The notes below the pieces were generated by a model. The model searched no databases and was not told the origin of the DNA. It saw only the letters and a list, made by a program, of their open reading frames with translations. Positions 16,714 to 25,307 of a DNA stretch of 64,000 nt are shown piece by piece. Source of the DNA: Nocardia terpenica (GTDB taxonomy: Bacteria > Actinomycetota > Actinomycetes > Mycobacteriales > Mycobacteriaceae); the NCBI RefSeq assembly GCF_013186535.1, contig NZ_JABMCZ010000001.1, positions 682,001 through 746,000 of the forward strand. Reading direction: 5' to 3'. The position numbers were made by a program, and so were the translations under genes. Numbering within the stretch: position 1 is the first letter of the stretch; each line of letters opens with the position of its first letter.

Positions 16714-17478
16714 TTGATTATTGAACACCATCCGGCAGAGCTTCTCGACACATATCTGGAGATCTGTTCGGGAGAGCAGCTGTTCGTATCCCAGGCACTC
16801 GCGGCTTTCGATGCGGTAGATTCGCTTGGCAGTATGCTCGACTGTGCAGTCGGTACCGGATTCGGGACGATCCCGTTGTTGCGGTCTGGTCTACCGCTCG
16901 TTTGCTCAGATGGCAGCGCCGAGATGATAGAAAGATTTCACCTGAACTGCAGACGTGCGGGGCTGGGAAACCGGTCGATTCTGGCCCAATGGGCAGACCT
17001 GCCGAACTACTTTCCGGCCGTCTTCGACCTGGTAATGTGCCGGGGGAATTCATTGGCGTACGCCGACTCGTGGGACGACGAGGAAGCTCCCAACCCCGAT
17101 CCGGAAAGAATCGGTCGGCACCTGCGCGGTATGGCGGGAGCGCTGCGCAGCGGCGGTGCGTTGCTGTTGGACATCCCGGATACCCGTGACATCACATCAG
17201 ATGTCTCCTATGTCACGGAGAACGGCGGGTTAACCAGGGATGGTCTGCGTGTGGCGATTGTCGACGAAGTGCACGTATCACTGGCGCACCGTCTCAGACG
17301 ATGGCGCACGACAATGACGATCGACGGGACGGTATATGGGTTCGAAAGAACGTCGCATCTGATTCAATTGGAGGAAGTTCGGTCCGACTTAAAGGCGTGC
17401 GGCTTCGACGAAGTGAAAACACTTGAGATCAGGAATATTCGAGATAATTTCATTTCACTCTTGGCGATAAAGTTGTAG
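16714..17478 (+). CDS. Class I SAM-dependent methyltransferase
   Basis: The product is 254 aa with the Rossmann SAM motif LDCAVGTGFG at 42-51, an acidic residue at the end of strand 2 (VCSDGSAEMIERF), motif III (FDLVMCRGNSLAY) and LRSGGALLLDIPDTRD. Overall it resembles glycine/sarcosine-type N-methyltransferases. It could methylate an amine or a phosphonate oxygen of the product; O-methylated phosphonates are known. The start is a TTG at 16714 after GGAAG; no better start was seen. The spacing of 42 bp to the upstream gene is the largest in this part of the cluster. Confidence 0.8.
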   Translation: MIIEHHPAELLDTYLEICSGEQLFVSQALAAFDAVDSLGSMLDCAVGTGFGTIPLLRSGLPLVCSDGSAEMIERFHLNCRRAGLGNRSILAQWADLPNYFPAVFDLVMCRGNSLAYADSWDDEEAPNPDPERIGRHLRGMAGALRSGGALLLDIPDTRDITSDVSYVTENGGLTRDGLRVAIVDEVHVSLAHRLRRWRTTMTIDGTVYGFERTSHLIQLEEVRSDLKACGFDEVKTLEIRNIRDNFISLLAIKL

Positions 17479-17511
17479 TTCTGTTGTCTCAATGGAAAGT
17501 AGTCGGCCCGT

Positions 17512-18573
17512 ATGCGGATAGTAGTAGTTTGCGGTGGAGTAAGTTCCGAACGAAGTGTCTCGATGTCTTCTGGTCTGACTGTAACGAAAGCTCTAATCGC
17601 CGCGCATCACGACGTTGTCGTGCTCGATCCGGCACAGCAGCCGTCGGTGCTCATCGGCGGTTCCGGCTCGGGTACAGACCACCTCTTCGACCTGGAGATC
17701 CAGGCTGAACTGCCTGGTTCCGGCGTCGGTCGGTGCGGAGCCTCATTTCTCGACTCGCTGATGGCACCCGATGTGTGGGATCAGCTCAGAGGCGCGGACA
17801 TCGTCTTCGTCGCCCTGCATGGCGGATGGGGCGAGGACGGGCATGTGCAGGCACTGTTCGAGATGGCCGGTATCCCTTTCACGGGCGCGAGTAGCGTGGC
17901 ATGCAATTTCTCGTACCGGAAAAGTCGAAGTCTTCAGCTGTTAAAAGCAGCCGGAGTACCGACACCTGAGCACGTTGTGTGGGAAAGCCAGGTACGGTCG
18001 GTGCCTGCCGATGCTATCGCGATGGTAAATCGGGGACCTGTCGTCGTCAAACCTGATACTGAAGGCTCAAGTGTAGGCGCTCATTTGGTCGATAATGCAG
18101 TACAGATCGAATCGATCAAGAACAATACCGCTGATCTGGTAATCGGTCCCTACCTCCCGGGCCGGGAGTTCACAGTCGGCGTCATCGGCGATACGGTGCT
18201 GCCACCGGTCGAGATCAACAATATTCGCGCCTTGTTCGATTACCAGTCCAAGTATCGAAGGGAAGTTTCCTGTCAATGCCCCGCCCCTGTCGATGATGCA
18301 TTGAACGAGCGTCTGAAAAAGTATGCTCTCAGTGCACACCAAGCGCTCGCCTTCGACTCGACGATGTATTCGAGAATAGATTTCCGGTGCGACGCGGACG
18401 AAAATCCATTTGTGCTAGAGGTGAATGCACTTCCTGGCCTCTCGCCGGTGAGTTTGTTGCCTCTGGCGGCCATGCAGCTGGGCTGGAGCTATCTGGAGTT
18501 GATCGAATCCTTGATCAACCTGAAGCTTAGTAGTATTCGGAGATGTCGGTCCGTTTCAGCATCCAGCGGTTAA
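17512..18573 (+). CDS. D-Ala-D-Ala-ligase-like ATP-grasp enzyme
   Basis: The 353-aa protein shows the full Ddl pattern: GGVSSERSVS at 8-17, FVALHGGWGEDG, the ATP-grasp loop EGSSVGAH, the omega-loop FDYQSKY, and the Mg-binding end FVLEVNALPGLSP. Ddl enzymes join two amino acids with ATP through an acyl phosphate. In a phosphonate cluster such an enzyme may form a peptide bond between the phosphonate amino acid and another amino acid, or act as an insensitive copy of cell-wall Ddl for self-protection. The core motifs are intact, so the sequence does not choose between these. It is the last gene of the cluster and no terminator was seen behind it. Confidence 0.85.
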   Translation: MRIVVVCGGVSSERSVSMSSGLTVTKALIAAHHDVVVLDPAQQPSVLIGGSGSGTDHLFDLEIQAELPGSGVGRCGASFLDSLMAPDVWDQLRGADIVFVALHGGWGEDGHVQALFEMAGIPFTGASSVACNFSYRKSRSLQLLKAAGVPTPEHVVWESQVRSVPADAIAMVNRGPVVVKPDTEGSSVGAHLVDNAVQIESIKNNTADLVIGPYLPGREFTVGVIGDTVLPPVEINNIRALFDYQSKYRREVSCQCPAPVDDALNERLKKYALSAHQALAFDSTMYSRIDFRCDADENPFVLEVNALPGLSPVSLLPLAAMQLGWSYLELIESLINLKLSSIRRCRSVSASSG

Positions 18574-18973
18574 TATTGCAACTGGTACGCTCAGAGATGA
18601 AATGATGGCCAGGTTAGTGACCGATCGGAAGCTGGTCGTCGCGAGCCAGTGTGAGTCCGGTCCAGGTAACTGCGAACGGACGTCGTCCCGGGTGCGTGCT
18701 CGTACGAGAAGTGCTGGAGGAACTCAAATCCGCCCGCCGCCTCCGGACCGTGATCCGGCAGGTACCGAAAGATCATCCGAGTCCCCGCCTGGAACCCACA
18801 CCGCCCCAGGCGCCCTCAATCAACGAAGAAACCAACCGACAAGGCCCGGTTCGTACATCCCTTCGCAGATGGCCCCTACCGCTACGTCAACGGCATGGCC
18901 ATTATCTAGCCAGAGCGCCTGTTCAAACTGTTCTGTGCCCGGGATAGACGGGCTGCTGCAGGGGGTGTCATTG

Positions 18974-19116
18974 TCATCCGCGGCGCATGGCGTGTTGGAC
19001 GTGGTCGCGGTCAGGGGTGATCTGGGCGTGGCGCTGGGTCATGGCGGGGATGGGGATCGTCCCGGTTATGTGGGCTTGGTAGACGGCGCGGGCGTCTTCG
19101 AAGGCGTCGCGGGCGC
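18974..19116 (-). pseudogene. C-terminal fragment of an unknown protein
   Basis: On the - strand a protein-like run beginning RDAFEDARAVYQAHI and ending in MRRG with a stop at 18974-18976 has high third-position GC. It has no start and abuts the lsr2 fragment exactly. Function unknown. Confidence 0.4.
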
Positions 19117-19257
19117 CGAACCGTCGAATTCGGCCTCGGAAGAATCACATACGAGACCAATCTGACCGCCGACAACGGGCGAGAACTCCGCAACACTGTC
19201 GCCTACTGGGCCCAGCACGCGCGAAAGATCTCTGCATACAACAGATTCCGCCGCTAG
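19117..19257 (+). pseudogene. lsr2 fragment (N-terminal dimerisation domain only)
   Basis: The + frame from TVEFGLGRITYETNL to LRNTVAYWAQHARKI matches the second half of the Lsr2 N-terminal domain (VEFGLDGVTYEIDL...LR...WV in the mycobacterial protein). Upstream of TVEFGL the similarity stops abruptly, and a stop at 19255-19257 removes the AT-hook DNA-binding domain. Lsr2 is a xenogeneic silencer. This is a relic; if translated it could at most oligomerise with full-length Lsr2. Confidence 0.6.
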
Positions 19258-19421
19258 GGTCTGATTTCTTCTCTCGCAGCGAGATGGACCACACCAGCTG
19301 ACCGAAGAACGCGCACCCGAAGCGCCTCCACCGGTAAAGCGATCTCGGGTCGTCGGAAGTGTTCGACGGAGTGGGCAACTGGCCTCGGCCGGGTCAACTT
19401 GCGGTGTAGCATTATCGTGTG

Positions 19422-19454
19422 CGGCCCCCGAACTACCCCTTGGTTCGGGGGCCG
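19422..19454. terminator. Hairpin at the end of the type VII operon
   Basis: A perfect 12-bp stem (CGGCCCCCGAAC with GTTCGGGGGCCG) and a 9-nt loop lie 44 bp beyond the last gene of the - strand operon. U-tracts are lacking on both sides. It probably ends the lipoprotein transcript and shields both directions. Confidence 0.6.
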
Positions 19455-19497
19455 ATACCCATACGTCGATTGCCGAACTCGGAGGGTGGATAGTTCG

Positions 19498-20220
19498 TTA
19501 TTTCTGTCCCGGCGCGGGTGTAATCGGCGGCGGGGGAGTCTGTACGAACGGTTCGGGGGCGAACTTGTCGCAGTGCACGCTGGGGGATTCGTTGGGAGCT
19601 CCGGGTGGTTCGATTGCGGTGACGAGTGTGCGTGGGGCGGGTGTCTGATATGGGTCTGCGGCCGAGGGTTTTGTTGTCGACACTACGGTCAGCGCTTCAG
19701 CGGCGTGGGAACGATTCCCGGGGTCTTTGACCAGCTTGTCGTCGATAAGGCTGTATGTGCCGGGTGTGTCGAACTGGCACAGGGTCACGCGGTAGCCGTC
19801 CTCGGCAGGCGTGGTGCCGACTACTCTCCAGAGCATTCCACCGGTGGCTGGCCACTTGCTTTGTGTCGCCTCCCAGCTCGATCTGGAACCGATGTATGTA
19901 CGAGTGACACGTTCGTTGTAGGCACGTTCGAGGTCGGGTTCGTAGTGGTCGGCCCACATGAATTGATCATCTGCCATTGCGGTTTCGGCGGCGAATCGTG
20001 CGGCAGCTTCTTCTTGGCCCGTCAGCGGTACCGCGAAATCCCAAGTGAAGGTAACGGGCGGATAGGGCGACTTCGGCCGAGCTGTCGTCGTTGGTGCTGA
20101 TGGTGATGCGGTGGGCTGGCCGGGCTGGTTCGCGCAGGCGGTGACCACCGCGGCGGTGGCGCAGAGAACGGCCGATGCTCTGATGATCGTGCGGTTGCTG
20201 TAAAGTGACGTTCCTGTCAT
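19498..20220 (-). CDS. Secreted lipoprotein, unknown function
   Basis: The 240-aa product has a signal sequence with a lipobox (VVTAC, modified Cys near residue 30), followed by a Pro/Thr/Ser linker (about 32-52). A folded domain of about 150 residues with an NTF2-like look (AAARFAAETAMADDQF..., WRVVGTTPAEDGYRVTL) comes next, and a Pro-rich C-terminus ends it. It is therefore anchored outside the membrane. The start overlaps the stop of the 838-residue protein as ATGA, so the two are made together. It may be an accessory or immunity partner of that protein; this is inferred from coupling alone. Confidence 0.7.
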   Translation of the reverse strand: MTGTSLYSNRTIIRASAVLCATAAVVTACANQPGQPTASPSAPTTTARPKSPYPPVTFTWDFAVPLTGQEEAAARFAAETAMADDQFMWADHYEPDLERAYNERVTRTYIGSRSSWEATQSKWPATGGMLWRVVGTTPAEDGYRVTLCQFDTPGTYSLIDDKLVKDPGNRSHAAEALTVVSTTKPSAADPYQTPAPRTLVTAIEPPGAPNESPSVHCDKFAPEPFVQTPPPPITPAPGQK

Positions 20221-22733
20221 TTCATCTCCAGCTTTTCGGATCCTCCATCAAGGAAGTTCTGGAGCTTTTGCCGATCGTCCTTCAGGCCCATCGCAATGGC
20301 GATGTCGCCGGACTGTTCCGACTCACGCATATAGTCTGTCAAACCTCGATCGTGCAAGTACCGCGTCAGCGCATCGCTCGTGCCTTTCGGGTTTTGGTCC
20401 GCTACATGGATCGGTCCGTTGTGATCGGCGTTGAGCAGGTCCGAGGGTAGCTGACCGTTTCGATAGGCTGCGTCCAGTAGCTTGTTCCTCGTTTCGTGAC
20501 TTAACTCCGCGGAAATGTTGTTGACGTTCGGATCTTGGACATGGATCGGATCGGGCTTGGGGTTCCAGGCTTCGATCGCGGAGTCCATCCATTTTGCAGG
20601 CAGGCCGGTGCCATACTTGTTGACGGGATCACCGACTACGCTGGGAAGAAGGTCGGTGGCCGGTTTGGTGATTTTGTCCATGGGAACTGCGTTGGTGACC
20701 AGCTCTTTTGCGATGTCCGCAGCTTTCTGTTTGCTGTCGTAGACCTCTTGCAGGTGTTTCGCGGTTTCCTCGGCGTTCATGTTGTCCTGCTGGAACAGGG
20801 CGTTGTAATGCTGGACGGTCATCCGGTCGTTCAAGCTTTGGAAGTGATTGAAGTCCTCGTTGTTGGAAAGCCAGTCTCCGACGTTGTTTCCGCCTTCCCG
20901 CATCGCCTGGTCGTAGATGGCGGCCTCGCGGAGCGCCCGGCCGGTCTCGAGCAGGTTGCGGCCGTCCTCGGATTGGTTGGCCAGGAACAACAGTCGGTCC
21001 CCGTCGTCACGGCTGAGCCGCACCTCGGTGGAGGTGAGCTGGGGATACACATGCGGGCCTCCGGTAGGTAGAGCCAGCGATTGCCCCTGCCTGGGGTCGG
21101 CGAGCGCATCCAGATTGGGTGCGAGTACCTTCGACAGCCCGGTGGCCAGTTCGGGGTTCTTCTTGAAAAGGTCGGCGTTGTTCTGGAAGACGGTGTGGTC
21201 TCCCGATCTCGCCAGCTGCTCGGGGTGCTTGTCGTCTGCGGGGGCGAACACGTGGGGTAGTGCGGCGATGGTTTTGCGTGAGAGGTCGCCGTCGGGTGTT
21301 TGGTCGTGGGCGTGTTCGCCTGCCCAGCTGTACAGGCCGGAGGCGACCTTGCCTTTGTCGCCCCAGTCATGCCCGAAGACTTCGTTGCGGAAGGTTTTCG
21401 GGTCGCTGTAGATGTCGCCGGGGGTGGTGACTTGTGCGGGGGGATCGGTGAGGAGGTTGTAGTCGACCTCGTGGTTGCGGACGCCGAGGTCGAGGAAGGC
21501 GCGGGCGGCGTCTTTGATCTGCGGTTTGTCCTGGTCGAAGAATTCTTGGGACAGGCCGGTAGGGCCGACGTATTTGAACCGGTCGACCAGATCGTTTACC
21601 GACTGGGTCTTGCCGTCGACGTAGCCGGCGAGGCTGGCGCCGGTGACGGCCAGCTGCCCGCCCATCGCCTTGCCCGGTGTGAAACCGGGGTTCGCCTCGC
21701 CGAGCAGCCGCGCGAATTTGGATTGGTCGGCGAGGCGGTCCTTGAATTCCAGCGCGGTCTTGGGTGGGGTGGACTCCAGCCGGTCCGACACCAGGTGTTG
21801 CATATAGCTGGGCAGCTGGTTCATGCCGCCGGGCCGGAATTGGCCGTCGGGGCCGGTGCTGCCGACCTTTTCGTTGGACAGCATCATGATGGCGTTGGCC
21901 AGGTTGTCCCGCTGCACCGCTGCGGCCGGGGTGGTGATACCGGCGCCCCTGGCGAGTTCTTCGGATTGGGTGAGCCGATCCGAGAGCGCGAACAGTCCGT
22001 CTTTGCCGGAGTTGGTGAAGAATTCGTGGTAGTAGTCCTGCACGTCGGCGGGAATGGTGGTGACGTTCTTGCCGTCGGCCAGGTCTTGGAGGTCTTGCGG
22101 GGTCAGGTAGTACTGCGGCATACCCGCTGCGATGGCGTCGATCGCCGCTTGGTCGTGCGTGCGGGCGGCGTCGGCCAGCCGTTTGCCGTCCTCGCCGCCG
22201 AGGCGACCGCCCTGGGACGCGGCTTCGTCCACTTCGATGGCGGAGCCGAACAGGTCACCGGCGGCGCGGACCAGTTCGCCGCGCTCGCTGAGCAGGCGCC
22301 CGAGTTCGGCCTCGGCCTGCGCCAATTCGCGGTAGGCGGTGTTGATGGCGTCCTGATGGGACTGCACGGCGGCGGCGTCTTCCCCGGAGACCTGCCAATT
22401 GTCGGCGACTTTCAGCCTCGCCTGCTCGGCGTCACCGGCCTTGGCGCGTAACACGGTGCGGTGGGAGTCGACGTTGTCGACCGCGGGCCCGAAGGTGTCG
22501 AGGAAGTCACCGATATCCCGGTAGATCTTGCGGGCCTCGTCGTGGTCCTGGCCGACCCGGTCGTAGGCGGCGGTGTAGGCCGCGCCCTTCCAATCGTGCC
22601 CGGCGTCGGTGAAGTACTTGCGTGACTTGTCGATCTCTTCCAGGAACTTCTCGTTGCCGCCGTGAACGGTTGTGGCCCAGTCCTTCAGCGTTTGCAGGTT
22701 CCAGCGGTCCAGCTCGGAACGGCTCGGCATCAC
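20217..22733 (-). CDS. Large helical type VII-associated protein (TPR-repeat-region family)
   Basis: The 838 residues are almost entirely helical, without signal peptide or membrane segment. The first 200 residues (ELDRWNLQTLKDWATTVHGG, then a long Ala/Glu-rich coiled-coil-like stretch) resemble the WXG/LXG-type N-termini of type VII substrates. The rest resembles the 'TPR repeat region' proteins found beside EspC-like genes in Nocardia and Mycobacterium. No toxin motif was recognised at the C-terminus. GTG 22733 and ATG 22730 are both possible; the latter has GGGGAGG at better spacing. Coupling to the EspC-like gene upstream and the lipoprotein downstream suggests a secreted complex. Confidence 0.7.
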   Translation of the reverse strand: MMPSRSELDRWNLQTLKDWATTVHGGNEKFLEEIDKSRKYFTDAGHDWKGAAYTAAYDRVGQDHDEARKIYRDIGDFLDTFGPAVDNVDSHRTVLRAKAGDAEQARLKVADNWQVSGEDAAAVQSHQDAINTAYRELAQAEAELGRLLSERGELVRAAGDLFGSAIEVDEAASQGGRLGGEDGKRLADAARTHDQAAIDAIAAGMPQYYLTPQDLQDLADGKNVTTIPADVQDYYHEFFTNSGKDGLFALSDRLTQSEELARGAGITTPAAAVQRDNLANAIMMLSNEKVGSTGPDGQFRPGGMNQLPSYMQHLVSDRLESTPPKTALEFKDRLADQSKFARLLGEANPGFTPGKAMGGQLAVTGASLAGYVDGKTQSVNDLVDRFKYVGPTGLSQEFFDQDKPQIKDAARAFLDLGVRNHEVDYNLLTDPPAQVTTPGDIYSDPKTFRNEVFGHDWGDKGKVASGLYSWAGEHAHDQTPDGDLSRKTIAALPHVFAPADDKHPEQLARSGDHTVFQNNADLFKKNPELATGLSKVLAPNLDALADPRQGQSLALPTGGPHVYPQLTSTEVRLSRDDGDRLLFLANQSEDGRNLLETGRALREAAIYDQAMREGGNNVGDWLSNNEDFNHFQSLNDRMTVQHYNALFQQDNMNAEETAKHLQEVYDSKQKAADIAKELVTNAVPMDKITKPATDLLPSVVGDPVNKYGTGLPAKWMDSAIEAWNPKPDPIHVQDPNVNNISAELSHETRNKLLDAAYRNGQLPSDLLNADHNGPIHVADQNPKGTSDALTRYLHDRGLTDYMRESEQSGDIAIAMGLKDDRQKLQNFLDGGSEKLEMK

Positions 22734-23038
22734 TGCCTCCCCGATGCGTGGAAGTCGAGTTCGTGCATCTTGGCGGCGAACTGCTCGTCGGTCATCGCCA
22801 GACTCTTACCGCACTCGCGGACTTTGCCGGCCACGCCGCGCATCCGTTCGGCGACCCGCAGGTACGCGCCCTCCACATTCTCACTCGCTTGGATACAGGC
22901 CCGCCAGACGGTCGATCCCGGCATGGCGACGGCGACCTCGTTGTCCTTGCCGCGCACCTCGATGCCATCGATCGCGCCCCCGATCGTGTCCAGCGTCCCC
23001 GCGAGCTTGGTGAGCTGGTCGATGTCAGCCTGAAGCAT
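22730..23038 (-). CDS. EspC/WXG100-like type VII secretion substrate
   Basis: ATG 23038 follows AGGGGG by 8 nt and gives 102 residues; the longer frame upstream is not protein-like. The protein is a helical hairpin with a Trp at the turn (GSTVW, residue 45) and a C-terminal MTDEQFAAKM, like EspC/ESX-1 secreted proteins that carry a secretion tail. Small proteins of this group are usually exported as heterodimers by ESX machinery. Its stop overlaps the next start, consistent with co-secretion with the 838-aa product. Confidence 0.75.
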   Translation of the reverse strand: MLQADIDQLTKLAGTLDTIGGAIDGIEVRGKDNEVAVAMPGSTVWRACIQASENVEGAYLRVAERMRGVAGKVRECGKSLAMTDEQFAAKMHELDFHASGRQ

Positions 23039-23174
23039 GGTCGGTCCCCCTACTCTCATCCCACGGCCCGCATCGCGACCGAATATCCAACCAAACGGAA
23101 CCAACGTAACAGCCACACGAATCGGACGAAAACGAACAATCCGGCGGTGCGGCGCGGTCGCCGGAACCACACTG

Positions 23175-23891
23175 TTACCGGTGTCCGGCGAGCCGCGTAA
23201 TGTACTGCGCCAGTTCTTCGTTGGCGACCGGGATCAGGCTCATATCGGACCCGACGGTCAGTAGGTAGCGTCCGTCGCCGGTGAAGTCGAGCCACGTGCG
23301 ATGCTGCGGCGGCGGGGACATCTCGTCCTCGGGCAACACGGTCACGGTGAGATAGCCGCGGGCATCGATCGGGCGGCGCAGCACCTGCCGCAAGCGTTTG
23401 GCGCGGCGGCTGCTGTCGGTTTCCTGCCATTGGCCCGGGTCCGGGAACAGTACGGCTTGCCGGGGTTCGCACATCGCCGCCAATCCGCCTGCCGGAGCCG
23501 AACCGAGAGCGGTGACCAGATGCTTGGCGACGGTCCGGGCGTGACAGGACACCACGGTCACCGTCTCACTGTTAGCGAGAACGGCGGCGCCCCACTCGGA
23601 GAACGCGACACCCAGCGCCAGGATCGACTCCGGTTGCTGCTCACCGTCGGTGAAACGGTCACCGAATGCCGTGATCGTGGTGACATCGGTGCGAGCGATG
23701 AACCGCAACGTGCCGGTCAGATCCGGGTCACCGTTGAACGGAAACCTCTCGGCGAGTTTCAGTGCGGCCCTGGCGCTTTCGGTTCCCGCTCGACCGTGTG
23801 GAGCGAGGTTGATCGGATACGGCCGGCGATCTCGACCCGTCTCCGTGGCCCAGACGTGAGTGAACCCGTCCGGTGTGAACGTCCACCTCAC
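23175..23891 (-). CDS. espG: EspG-family type VII secretion chaperone
   Basis: The start is GTG 23891, overlapping the stop of the PPE-like gene as GTGA; sequence further upstream is a shadow of that gene. The 238 residues begin with VRWTFTPDGFTHVW, the usual EspG opening, and continue with the alternating strands and helices of the family (TDVTTITAFGDRF, GYLTVTVLP near the C-terminus). EspG proteins hold PPE partners in the cytosol for delivery to an ESX secretion system. Sitting directly after the PPE-like gene, it is the likely specific chaperone for that protein. Confidence 0.8.
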   Translation of the reverse strand: MRWTFTPDGFTHVWATETGRDRRPYPINLAPHGRAGTESARAALKLAERFPFNGDPDLTGTLRFIARTDVTTITAFGDRFTDGEQQPESILALGVAFSEWGAAVLANSETVTVVSCHARTVAKHLVTALGSAPAGGLAAMCEPRQAVLFPDPGQWQETDSSRRAKRLRQVLRRPIDARGYLTVTVLPEDEMSPPPQHRTWLDFTGDGRYLLTVGSDMSLIPVANEELAQYITRLAGHR

Positions 23892-25288
23892 TCGCCGTCC
23901 CCCATCGGGGGCTTCCCGTAATGGATCCTCGGCTCGGCAGGCGACGCGGCGCTCGGCGGTACCGGTGGGGCCGGTTCGATGACGTCCGGGTCGGAACCCA
24001 ACACACCGGACCCGGCATCCGGCAGGTCCGACAACTCCTCCCACTGTCGGCGCAAATAGTCCGGACTGGACTTGGTGCGTTCCCCCTCCGACCCTTTACC
24101 GCGGCCGCCGTGCGGCATGCCGCTTGTCGGGGAACCCGGCGCACCAGCCGCCGACGCAGCGGCACGCCCAGCAGCCCCGGCCGATTGCGCCGCTGCTGGT
24201 GACTGCTGCCCGGGAACAGACCGGCCCGGCCGGGCCGGGGACGAACCGCCACCGCGACTTATCGAACCCGAGCCACCCCGGCCACCTCCGATCGGACCGA
24301 TACCGCCGACCTGCCCCGGACCCACGCCCGAGGACGCCGTCGCGCTCGACGGCACGGTCTGGGTGCCCTCGCCGGGACCGGTGCCGGTGACGCCGCCGGG
24401 CAGACCGGGGATCGAGGATGGCTGCGTAGCCACAGGACCCCCAGCCGACGAAGGTCGGGTCTGATCCGCTGATTTCCCGGGCTCCTGATCGTTGCCGCCC
24501 GCCTGATCACCGGGCTTCCCGTCCCCGGACTGGCTCTTGTCGTCGGACCCACCGGAGCCCGGACCAAGATGACCACCGCCGGAGCCGGTGCCACTGCCCG
24601 AGCTGAGACCACTGCCCGAGCCGGTACCGCCAGGGTTTTGCCCTCCGGGCTGGTCACCGCCCGGTGCGGGCGGGGGAGGCATGAACCGCGGCACACTGTC
24701 CCCCGACGCTGGGTGGGTAGGGTTGTACACGTAGTTCATCGTGTCCTGCACGTCCGCCTGCATCGCCGCTGCCGCGTCCTGATACTTCCGCAACCGAACA
24801 CCACCATCAGCAGCCTCGGCCGCAGGATCCGGATCGGCCTTATACGGCGGAGGCGGCGGCGGGATCGCGGCGCGCACCGTCTGTGCGCTCTCGGAATTCA
24901 AGCTCATCAACTGCTGCACGGCGGTCGCCGTCGTATGGGCCTCGCCACCCCCGGCCACGAACGCATCCGTCGACTGCTGCGCGGCACTCGCGAAAGTCCC
25001 CGACCAGGAAGCGAACTCACGCTTCACGTCCTGGGAGAACGTAGTGAACAATTCGTTCAGGTTGTCGGCGCGGTTCTTCCACTCGGCCGCGATCTGACCC
25101 AACGCACCCGGATCGAGCTTCTCATGCACCAGATCCCAGATCTGCTGGTGAGTGTAGGGGGCGAACACCTCCCGATCAGGCACATACGCCGGATCGCTCC
25201 CGGCCGGACCGAAACCGGTCACATGCCCCAGCTCGGACACCTTCACCTGAATATCGAAGGCATGATCCTTCGCCGTATTATCAGCCAC
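23888..25288 (-). CDS. PPE/WXG-like secreted protein with Gly/Pro-rich tail
   Basis: The 466-residue protein has a helical N-terminal domain of about 190 residues. WSG at 95-97 is at the WXG position, and a long helix around 100-150 carries QQSTDAFVAGGGEAHTTA. A low-complexity region rich in Gly, Ser and Pro (about 215-420) and a Pro-rich end follow. This is the layout of PPE-type ESX substrates, which need EspG; the EspG gene overlaps the 3' end. It is probably secreted or exposed on the surface. No enzymatic domain is visible. Confidence 0.75.
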   Translation of the reverse strand: MADNTAKDHAFDIQVKVSELGHVTGFGPAGSDPAYVPDREVFAPYTHQQIWDLVHEKLDPGALGQIAAEWKNRADNLNELFTTFSQDVKREFASWSGTFASAAQQSTDAFVAGGGEAHTTATAVQQLMSLNSESAQTVRAAIPPPPPPYKADPDPAAEAADGGVRLRKYQDAAAAMQADVQDTMNYVYNPTHPASGDSVPRFMPPPPAPGGDQPGGQNPGGTGSGSGLSSGSGTGSGGGHLGPGSGGSDDKSQSGDGKPGDQAGGNDQEPGKSADQTRPSSAGGPVATQPSSIPGLPGGVTGTGPGEGTQTVPSSATASSGVGPGQVGGIGPIGGGRGGSGSISRGGGSSPARPGRSVPGQQSPAAAQSAGAAGRAAASAAGAPGSPTSGMPHGGRGKGSEGERTKSSPDYLRRQWEELSDLPDAGSGVLGSDPDVIEPAPPVPPSAASPAEPRIHYGKPPMGDGE

Positions 25289-25307
25289 CAGGTTCGCCCC
25301 CTTGTAT

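Larger units (their letters stand above)
18574..19497. other. Fragment-rich region between the phosphonate cluster and the type VII locus
   Basis: No intact gene is visible. The stretch is a patchwork: short protein-like runs change strand and frame (for example FVHPFADGPYRYVNG on the + strand near 18860-18910). They include the two fragments at 18974-19116 and 19117-19257 and end with the hairpin at 19422-19454. This is typical of a recombination hot spot at the edge of an acquired cluster. Confidence 0.6.

Noticed and set aside
18602..19165. 187-codon + frame behind the Ddl-like gene
   Set aside because: It crosses fragments of other genes in different frames and strands and has a low-complexity composition.
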